From JAFAXD01 sp035472475 (lineage in GTDB: Bacteria; Pseudomonadota; Alphaproteobacteria; Rhizobiales; Xanthobacteraceae), in NCBI GenBank assembly GCA_035472475.1, contig DATIPA010000052.1, positions 1-50,535 on the forward strand: a stretch of 50,535 bases of DNA, in the 5' to 3' direction. Under the pieces are notes generated by a model. That model was not told where the DNA came from. It ran no database searches and saw only the letters and a list, made by a program, of their open reading frames with translations. Below, piece after piece: positions 18,447 to 25,034 of the stretch (position 1 is its first letter; each line of letters starts with the position of its first letter). The translations under genes and the position numbers were made by a program.

Positions 18447-19615
18447 CAAGCGTGCTCCCTCACCGCCTTGACGATCTTCTGGGCGGCATCGTCCAGATCA
18501 TCCGCCGACGTCACGTTGAGGTTGGAGTGCGCAATGATCTCCTTGCCCTGCGCCACGTTGGTACCCTCGAGCCGGACCACCAGCGGCACCCGCAGACCAA
18601 CTTCCTTCACCGCCGCGACCACACCCTCGGCAATCACGTCGCAGCGCATGATGCCGCCGAAGATGTTGATCAAAATCCCCTTCACGTTGTGGTCCGAGGT
18701 GATGATCTTGAACGCCGCCGTCACCTTTTCCTTCGAAGCGCTGCCGCCGACGTCGAGAAAATTCGCCGGCGCTTCGCCGTAAAGCTTGATGATGTCCATG
18801 GTTGCCATGGCGAGGCCGGCGCCGTTGACCATGCAGCCGATGGTGCCGTCGAGCGCGACGTAGTTGAGATCGTATTTCGACGCCTCGATCTCCTTTTCGT
18901 CTTCCTCGGTGATATCGCGCAGCGCCACGATGTCGGGGTGGCGGTAGAGCGCGTTGTCGTCAAATCCTATTTTGGCGTCGAGACAGATGAGCTGTCCGGT
19001 CTTGGTCACGACCAGTGGGTTGATCTCCAAGAGGCTCATGTCCTTGGCAACGAAGGCGCCGTAAAGCTTGGTCACCAGGCTCTCGGCCTGTTTGGCGAGA
19101 TCGCCCTTGAGCCCGAGCGCATCGGCGACGCGCCGGCCGTGGTGCGGCATGACGCCGGTTGCCGGATCGACCGAGAACGAGACGATCTTGTCCGGCTGCG
19201 TGCGCGCGACTTCTTCGATGTCCATGCCGCCGGCCGTGGAGACGACAAACGCGATCCGCGACGAGCCGCGGTCGACCAGCGCCGAAAAATAGAACTCGCG
19301 ATCGATAGCCGAGCCTTCCTCGATGTAGAGGCGGGTGACCTGCTTGCCATGCGGACTGGTTTGATGCGTGACCAGGACAGAACCGAGCAAACGCTGGGCT
19401 TCCTTGGTGACGTCGTCGATCGATTTGACCACTTTGACGCCGCCGGCTTTGCCGCGGCCGCCCGCATGAATCTGCGCTTTCACCACCCACACCGGACCGC
19501 CCAGCTGATGCGCTGCCTTGTCAGCTTCCTCGACCGAGAGTGCCGGTATGCCGCGCGGTACCGGCACGCCGAATTCACGCAACACGGCTTTGGCCTGATA
19601 TTCGTGGATATTCAT
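18446..19615 (-). CDS. sucC: Succinyl-CoA ligase (ADP-forming) beta subunit
   Basis: A 389-residue ATP-grasp beta subunit. It begins MNIHEYQAKAVLREFGVPVP and contains VKAQIHAGGRGKAGGVK, LEINPLVVTK and FGGIMRCDVIAEG, all family hallmarks. The frame is open far upstream into mdh on the same strand, but that extension is only a shifted reading of mdh. The ATG at 19615, preceded by AAAGGA, gives the correct length. It is 71 bases after mdh. Confidence 0.97.
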   Translation of the reverse strand: MNIHEYQAKAVLREFGVPVPRGIPALSVEEADKAAHQLGGPVWVVKAQIHAGGRGKAGGVKVVKSIDDVTKEAQRLLGSVLVTHQTSPHGKQVTRLYIEEGSAIDREFYFSALVDRGSSRIAFVVSTAGGMDIEEVARTQPDKIVSFSVDPATGVMPHHGRRVADALGLKGDLAKQAESLVTKLYGAFVAKDMSLLEINPLVVTKTGQLICLDAKIGFDDNALYRHPDIVALRDITEEDEKEIEASKYDLNYVALDGTIGCMVNGAGLAMATMDIIKLYGEAPANFLDVGGSASKEKVTAAFKIITSDHNVKGILINIFGGIMRCDVIAEGVVAAVKEVGLRVPLVVRLEGTNVAQGKEIIAHSNLNVTSADDLDDAAQKIVKAVREHA

Positions 19616-19686
19616 GCCGCGTCCTTTTGAGACTGATGCGACGTTGGGGCTCGCGTTGACGAATACGCGGGCCGGTCGAACACGCG

Positions 19687-20652
19687 CTATTTGGCTAGGC
19701 TCGGCGCGATTTTCTTGCAGGCCTCGATCAGGGCTGCGACGCTGTCCGCCGATTTCTCGAACATGGCGCGCTCGATCGAGTTGAGCTCGATCTCGACCAC
19801 ACGCTCCACCCCCTTGGCACCGATCACCACCGGCACTCCGACGTAAATGTCGCGCCGTCCATACTCGCCGGAGAGCCAGGCCGCGCACGGCAGCACCCGC
19901 TTCTTGTCGTGCAGATAGCTCTGCGCCATCTCGACCCCCGACGCGGCCGGAGCATAGAACGCGGAGCCGCTCTTGAGCAGGTTGACGATCTCGCCGCCAC
20001 CGTTGCGGGTGCGATCGACGATCGCCTCGAGCCGGGCCTGGGTGGTCCAGCCGAGCTTGATAAGATCGTGCAGTGGAATTCCTGCAACCGTCGAATAACG
20101 AGTCAACGGCACCATTGTGTCGCCATGGCCACCCAGCACGAATGCGTTGACGTCCTCGACCGAGACGTTGAACTCTTCGGCTAGGAAGGTCCGGAACCGT
20201 GCGGAATCGAGCACGCCTGCCATGCCCACCACCATGTGCTTGGGCAGCCCCGAACACTTTTGCAGCGCCCACACCATCGCATCGAGCGGATTGGTGATGC
20301 AGATGACGAACGCCTTGGGCGCGTATTTGGCAATGCCGGAGCCGACTTGCTCCATCACCTTGAGATTGATGCCGAGCAGATCGTCACGGCTCATCCCCGG
20401 CTTGCGGGGTACCCCGGCTGTCACGATGCAAACGTCCGCGCCATCGAGCGCGTCGTAGGAATTGACCCCGATAAAGCGCGCGTCGAAGCCCTCGATCGGT
20501 GATGACTGCGCGATATCGAGCGCCTTGCCCTGGGGAATCCCCTCGGCAATGTCGAACATCACGACGTCGCCGAGTTCTTTAAGGCCGATCAGGTGTGCGA
20601 GGGTGCCACCAATCTGGCCCGCGCCGATCAGTGCGATCTTGTTACGCGCCAT
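19687..20652 (-). CDS. mdh: Malate dehydrogenase (LDH-like type)
   Basis: A 321-residue NAD-dependent malate dehydrogenase. NAD-binding GAGQIGGT is at residues 10-17, substrate-binding arginines are in VPRKPGMSR (R83, R89), and the catalytic His is H176 in LGGHGDTMVP. The sequence is of the LDH-like group found in alphaproteobacteria, not the E. coli type. It is the first gene of the mdh-sucCD-sucA-odhB-lpd run. Confidence 0.97.
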   Translation of the reverse strand: MARNKIALIGAGQIGGTLAHLIGLKELGDVVMFDIAEGIPQGKALDIAQSSPIEGFDARFIGVNSYDALDGADVCIVTAGVPRKPGMSRDDLLGINLKVMEQVGSGIAKYAPKAFVICITNPLDAMVWALQKCSGLPKHMVVGMAGVLDSARFRTFLAEEFNVSVEDVNAFVLGGHGDTMVPLTRYSTVAGIPLHDLIKLGWTTQARLEAIVDRTRNGGGEIVNLLKSGSAFYAPAASGVEMAQSYLHDKKRVLPCAAWLSGEYGRRDIYVGVPVVIGAKGVERVVEIELNSIERAMFEKSADSVAALIEACKKIAPSLAK

Positions 20653-20749
20653 GAGCGGAAAGTCCTTGATACACGCCGGTGCCGGCGCCTGGGGTGTTAG
20701 CCGTTTCGCATTACCCGTTCAAGACGCATGCCAGACCGGAGCCTTGCGG

Positions 20750-21916
20750 CTACGTCTCGATGATACCCTCGGTGGAATGGGTGAGCGTTGGCCCGCGGCC
20801 GTGCGGGAGCGACAGGTAGGTTTCCGATCCCATTTCGATCAAACGCGATGCCGTGCGTTTGAACTCGCTCGCTTCGAATCCGTCGTCGGCCCGATACAGC
20901 AGGTCGGGCTCCGCTGCCGCCGAGGCAACCAGCTTGACCGCGCGATCATAGAGCGTGTCGATCAACAGAATGAAGCGCTTGGCTTCGTTGCGCCGTTCGT
21001 AGGTCATAACCGGTATGTGGTCGATGACGAGCGTATGGTACTCGCGTGCGATCTTCAGAAAATCGACCGCCCCGAGCGGCTGTTCGCAGAGATCCGGAAA
21101 CGCGAAGCGGGCTGCCCCCATGGCGGCGCGCGGGACATGAACGGTGCGCCCCATGAGGGCAAGGTTCTGCGGAGTTCCACGGTGTCCCGCTGTGAGCCGC
21201 AACCAGACGGCATCGAGTGCCAAATCCGCAGCCGCATCATCGGGCATGTACCACGCCTTGGTCCCGGCGAGCTTCTGCAGCCGGAAATCAGTCCGCGCCG
21301 CCAGCCGCTCCACATCCATGTGCTCTTCAAGCAGCGCAATGAACGGCACGAACAGCGCCCGATTGAGACCGTCCTTGTAGAGTTCATCGGGCTCGACGTT
21401 GGAGGTTGCGACCACCACAACGCCACGACCGAACAGTTGGGTGAACAGGCGGCCGAGGATCATGGCATCGGCGATATCGGTTACGTGAAATTCGTCGAAG
21501 CAAAGGACCGACGCCTCGTCGGCAATATCCGACGCCGTGCGGGTGATGGGGTCTCCGTTCGCCTCGCCCTGTTTCTGCTTGAGGCGATAGGCTTGCACGC
21601 GTTGATGAACCGCAGCCATGAACTCGTGAAAATGGGTGCGGCGCTTGTGCGGGACTGGACAGCACTCAAAGAACAGATCCATCAGCATCGTCTTGCCGCG
21701 CCCGACGTCGCCCCAGATGTAGAGGCCTTTGAGCTCGACGTCCCGCTCGCGCGATCCGAACAGCCAGCCGAGGTGGGACGATTTGCGCGCCAGCTGGCGT
21801 TGCCCGAGCCGATCGCTGATCTGCCCCAGCCGCTCGACGAGGCCTCGCTGCGCGCTGTCGGGCTCGATCTCCCCGGCAGCTACTCGGGCCTGATACAGCG
21901 CTCGGATGTCGGACAT
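20750..21916 (-). CDS. zapE: Cell division protein ZapE (AFG1-like ATPase)
   Basis: A 388-residue AAA+-like ATPase. Walker A GDVGRGKT is at residues 69-76 and the Walker B segment reads VLCFDEFHVTDIADAM. The family is associated with the Z ring in bacteria and with mitochondrial protein quality control in eukaryotes (AFG1/LACE1). It lies 97 bases upstream of mdh on the same strand, the usual position in Rhizobiales. The 228-base gap to the divergent GNAT gene should hold its promoter. Confidence 0.93.
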   Translation of the reverse strand: MSDIRALYQARVAAGEIEPDSAQRGLVERLGQISDRLGQRQLARKSSHLGWLFGSRERDVELKGLYIWGDVGRGKTMLMDLFFECCPVPHKRRTHFHEFMAAVHQRVQAYRLKQKQGEANGDPITRTASDIADEASVLCFDEFHVTDIADAMILGRLFTQLFGRGVVVVATSNVEPDELYKDGLNRALFVPFIALLEEHMDVERLAARTDFRLQKLAGTKAWYMPDDAAADLALDAVWLRLTAGHRGTPQNLALMGRTVHVPRAAMGAARFAFPDLCEQPLGAVDFLKIAREYHTLVIDHIPVMTYERRNEAKRFILLIDTLYDRAVKLVASAAAEPDLLYRADDGFEASEFKRTASRLIEMGSETYLSLPHGRGPTLTHSTEGIIET

Positions 21917-22144
21917 TAGCGATGCGGCCGGCTGCAGGAGGGAATTCCGGGGCGATTTCGTGGTCTTTCCATGGGTAAGTTATGAATTCAATTTCATTTG
22001 ATGCGAGCCTGGAATACCAGTCGTCGGGTTGTCAAACGCATGGTGCATCGCAATATAGCCAACGATTCGCAGGGCAAAACCGCCCTCTGCACGAGGAAGC
22101 GACTTGGTGGGTCGAGGGGCGTCCAAAACGTCAGGAGACCCGGA

Positions 22145-22732
22145 ATGCACAATGTCCTTGTCGACGGCGGTACGATCCGCAAGCTTTGGATCGGTGAAGC
22201 CGCCAAATACCGCGACCATTTGCTGAGACTCGATCCGGAAAGCCGGCGCAATCGCTTCGGCGGCGCGGTTTCGGACGAGTTCATCGAGAATTTTGTCGAA
22301 CTGACCCTCGGCCTCGACGCCGTCATCCACGGCTTCTTCGTGGACGGGATGCTCCGCGGTGCCGCCGAGCTGCGAACGCTCGGGCCCGCGCTCGCCCATG
22401 AAGCCGAAGCCGCGTTCTCGATCGAGAAGCCGTGGCAAAGTCACGGCGTGGGTTCGGAGCTTCTGGAACGCACCCTGCTTGCCGCGCGCAACCGCGGCAT
22501 AAAGCTGATGCACATGACGTGTCTGGCCAACAATCTGCGCATGCAGCAGCTGGCACGCAAGTTCGATGCCGAACTCACCTTCGATTTCGGCAGTGTCGTG
22601 GGCGAAGTCGAAGCTCCGTTTCCGACCCCGATGTCCATGCTGCGAGAGTTCGTCGCCGATGGCCACGGGTTTGCGACCGCAGTGCTCGACGCGCAATCGC
22701 GTCTCCTCGGCGCCGCAAGCCGGCGCGGCTAG
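22145..22732 (+). CDS. GNAT family N-acetyltransferase
   Basis: A 195-residue protein with a single GNAT fold. The acetyl-CoA-binding loop is WQSHGVGSELLERTLL (about residues 97-112), and the following segment MTCLANNLRMQQLARKF is the typical motif B region. The substrate is unknown. I chose the ATG at 22145 with GGAG about 8 bases upstream, because the longer in-frame start at 21998 adds 49 residues unlike the family. Its TAG stop is inside the CTAG that also stops the convergent thpR gene. Confidence 0.83.
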   Translation: MHNVLVDGGTIRKLWIGEAAKYRDHLLRLDPESRRNRFGGAVSDEFIENFVELTLGLDAVIHGFFVDGMLRGAAELRTLGPALAHEAEAAFSIEKPWQSHGVGSELLERTLLAARNRGIKLMHMTCLANNLRMQQLARKFDAELTFDFGSVVGEVEAPFPTPMSMLREFVADGHGFATAVLDAQSRLLGAASRRG

Positions 22733-23271
22733 GCCGCGCGTTCGAGCGCGTAAGCGGCCTCCACCACGTAGGGCCCGCCGCCCACCGAGGCGCGCGACGA
22801 GAACAGCACAAAGCGCGACGCCCGAAACGGTATCGACCGGTACGGCGCACGGACCGCCAGGTAGTCGGCGACCTGACGACTCGACGTGTCGCGCAGCCGC
22901 GCCAGCGTGACGTGCGGCGTATACTTGCGCCCCTCGGGCGGCAGGCCGATGCGCTGCATCAGGCGCTCGTGCTCGGCCTGCAGGTCGTAGAGCGCGGATG
23001 ATTGTCCGACCGCCGCCACGACCGCCCGTGGCTTGCGGCCGCCGAACGAGGAAAGTCCCTCAAGCCGCAGCTCAAACGGAGACCGCGCGACGCCTTCGAG
23101 GATCGACGCGACGTCGCGCGCCAATGCGCCATCCACATCGCCGATGAACCGCAGCGTGAGGTGATAATTATCCGGCTCAATCCAGCGCGCGCCCGGCAAG
23201 CCGCCGCGCAGCATGGCAAGCGACTCGGCGACCTCCGCAGGGATTTCAAGCGCGGTGAACAGGCGGGGCAT
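22729..23271 (-). CDS. thpR: RNA 2',3'-cyclic phosphodiesterase (2'-5' RNA ligase family)
   Basis: A 180-residue 2H phosphoesterase that opens 2',3'-cyclic phosphates on RNA. Both HxTx motifs are present: YHLTLRF (H37, T39) and PHVTLARL (H120, T122). The start MPRLFTALEIP is typical. The stop codon lies in the tetranucleotide CTAG at 22729-22732, whose other strand provides the stop of the convergent GNAT gene. Confidence 0.92.
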   Translation of the reverse strand: MPRLFTALEIPAEVAESLAMLRGGLPGARWIEPDNYHLTLRFIGDVDGALARDVASILEGVARSPFELRLEGLSSFGGRKPRAVVAAVGQSSALYDLQAEHERLMQRIGLPPEGRKYTPHVTLARLRDTSSRQVADYLAVRAPYRSIPFRASRFVLFSSRASVGGGPYVVEAAYALERAA

Positions 23272-23342
23272 TTCTGGGTTCTGTGGTCATGACGGTTCTG
23301 GAACAAGCGCCGGCGTGGCGATGGTTGCGTTTTGCCGGCGTC

Positions 23343-23990
23343 TCACCAGCCCGCCTTTACGCGGGCGACCAGCTCCTCGACTTTCGGCAGAATCGCTTTG
23401 ACGATCACATCGACGCCCTTACTGGTCGGGTGAATTCCGTCCGCCTGATTGTGCTCACGGTGGCCGGCGACGCCGTCGAGAAAGAATGGATACAAGATTG
23501 CATCATAGCTACGAGCGAGTTGTGGATACATTCGCTGATACGCGCGCTCGAAATCGGCGCCCATGTTGGGCGGCGCATACATGCCGCAGAGTAGAACCGC
23601 AACGCCACGCTCCTTGAGCTTGGTTAAAATTGCAGCGAGCGCTTCGCGAGTGACCGCGGGATCGATGCCGCGCATCGAATCGTTGGCCCCGAGTTCGAGA
23701 ATCACCGCATCAGTGTCGCTCGGCAGGGACCAGTCGAGCCGCGCCAGGCCACCGGAGGCGGTGTCACCCGAGACGCCGGCGTTGACGATCTGAACTTTGA
23801 TGCCTTTGGCTTCGAGTGCGTGCGCGAGCTTGACCGGAAATGCATCCGTGGCCAGCAAGCCGTAGCCTGCGGTGAGCGAATCCCCGAACGCGACGATCTT
23901 CACCGGGCGCTCGGTTGCCGCGGACGCGACGAGCGCCGTCCCGAACAGCGTGAGGGCGAGCACAGATGCGACGATTGGCTTCAAAAACAC
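23343..23990 (-). CDS. tesA: Periplasmic SGNH/GDSL esterase, TesA-like
   Basis: A 215-residue protein with a signal peptide (about 1-24, ending ASA) followed by an SGNH hydrolase domain. The nucleophile is S38 in FGDSLTAGYG, block III is GAND (101-104), and the catalytic D184/H187 are in DGIHPTS. This is the TesA/arylesterase group with thioesterase and lysophospholipase activity in E. coli. The start is a GTG. The divergent ybbA-ybbP genes reproduce the E. coli tesA-ybbA-ybbP neighbourhood, which supports the call. A double-hairpin repeat begins 25 bases upstream of the start. Confidence 0.9.
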   Translation of the reverse strand: MFLKPIVASVLALTLFGTALVASAATERPVKIVAFGDSLTAGYGLLATDAFPVKLAHALEAKGIKVQIVNAGVSGDTASGGLARLDWSLPSDTDAVILELGANDSMRGIDPAVTREALAAILTKLKERGVAVLLCGMYAPPNMGADFERAYQRMYPQLARSYDAILYPFFLDGVAGHREHNQADGIHPTSKGVDVIVKAILPKVEELVARVKAGW

Positions 23991-24014
23991 GTGTTCCGAT
24001 CCGAATTCGCCGCA

Positions 24015-24181
24015 CTAGTGCCCCGCTTCCGAAGTTCATGATACATCGCGGCACTCTCTGCCACAAACTTCGGAAGCAAAAGGGGCACTAGCAAATATAT
24101 GATTCTAGTGCCGCTTTTCGATTTGAAGTTCCTGCACGAGTTTGCCGCTATCCTGTAGGAACTTCAAATCGGCGGCACTAG
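24015..24181. repeat. Composite double-hairpin repeat, copy 1 (CTAG-bounded)
   Basis: Two 77-base hairpins separated by a 13-base A/T-rich spacer (24092-24104). Hairpin 1 (24015-24091) starts CTAGTGCCCC and ends GGGGCACTAG, with inner arms TTCCGAAGTT and AACTTCGGAA. Hairpin 2 (24105-24181) starts CTAGTGCCGC and ends GCGGCACTAG, with inner arms CGATTTGAAGTTCC and GGAACTTCAAATCG; the left arm has four extra T. A second copy is at 49368-49534. The unit has no open reading frame. It lies between divergent tesA and ybbA, so transcripts or promoters of either gene could include it. Confidence 0.93.
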
Positions 24182-24326
24182 ACCGCGCGGATCAATACCC
24201 ATATGAGAGCAAAGCTCCTCGGACGCAACGCGCGTTTTGGGGGCGAGGGACTAGGCGGTCTTCAGCTGTTCGAGACGTCGTTTGCGCTGCGCCTCGAGAT
24301 GAGGGCCCGCAGAGTTGTGCGGATCC

Positions 24327-25034
24327 ATGAACGACACATCTGGCGTATATCGTGTGCCCGCGGTCGCGATGTCGGGCGTTGATCTGTCGCTGGGTCGCGG
24401 GCCTTCGCGCGTCCACATTCTCAAGTCGATCGATCTCACAATCGGACGCGGAGAGGCGGTTGGCCTCGTCGGACCGTCGGGCTCCGGCAAATCGACGTTG
24501 CTGATGGTCATGGCCGGGCTCGAACGCGCCGATGCCGGCTCGATCATGGTCGCGGGGGAAGACGTCGGCCGCCTCGACGAGGATGCGCTCGCACGGTTTC
24601 GCGGCCGTCACGTCGGTATTGTGTTTCAATCGTTTCATTTGATTCCGACCATGACCGCGCTCGAAAACGTCGCGGTGCCGCTTGAGCTTGCGGGTATCCC
24701 CGAAGCGTTCGAGCGCGCCGAACACGAACTCGCCGCGGTCGGGCTTGCCGACCGTCGCACCCACTATCCGGCAGAGTTGTCCGGGGGCGAGCAGCAGCGA
24801 GCCGCGCTGGCGCGCGCGCTCGCGCCGCATCCGGCCATCCTGGTCGCGGACGAGCCGACCGGCAACCTTGACGAAGAGACCGGGCGCCACATCATCGATC
24901 TGTTGTTTGCGGGCCACATCGAGCACGGTACGACGCTGGTGCTCGTGACGCACGATCCTTCGCTGGCGCGACGCTGCGACCGCGTCGTGCGCTTGCGCTC
25001 GGGGCGCATCGAGGAAGCGCTTACGCCGCCATGA
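24327..25034 (+). CDS. ybbA: ABC transporter ATP-binding protein, YbbA-like
   Basis: A 235-residue ATPase of the LolD/MacB-type family. Walker A GPSGSGKS is at residues 49-56, the signature LSGGEQQR at 151-158, and Walker B ILVADEP at 171-177. I chose the ATG at 24327; a TTG four codons upstream and an ATG at 24369 are alternatives. The stop overlaps the start of the permease gene by four bases (ATGA), so the two are a translation-coupled pair. The physiological substrate of this system is not established. Confidence 0.9.
   Translation: MNDTSGVYRVPAVAMSGVDLSLGRGPSRVHILKSIDLTIGRGEAVGLVGPSGSGKSTLLMVMAGLERADAGSIMVAGEDVGRLDEDALARFRGRHVGIVFQSFHLIPTMTALENVAVPLELAGIPEAFERAEHELAAVGLADRRTHYPAELSGGEQQRAALARALAPHPAILVADEPTGNLDEETGRHIIDLLFAGHIEHGTTLVLVTHDPSLARRCDRVVRLRSGRIEEALTPP

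Noticed and set aside
18452..19630. 392-codon open frame on the plus strand opposite sucC
   Set aside because: Shadow of sucC with no family features.
19616..20272. Upstream extension of the sucC frame
   Set aside because: It is a shifted reading of mdh; sucC homology starts precisely at the ATG at 19615.
24015..24181. Interpreting the double hairpin as a simple terminator pair or a CRISPR-like array
   Set aside because: No T tracts follow the stems, there are only two units with related but different sequence and no regular spacers, and the entire unit recurs at a second locus between convergent genes.
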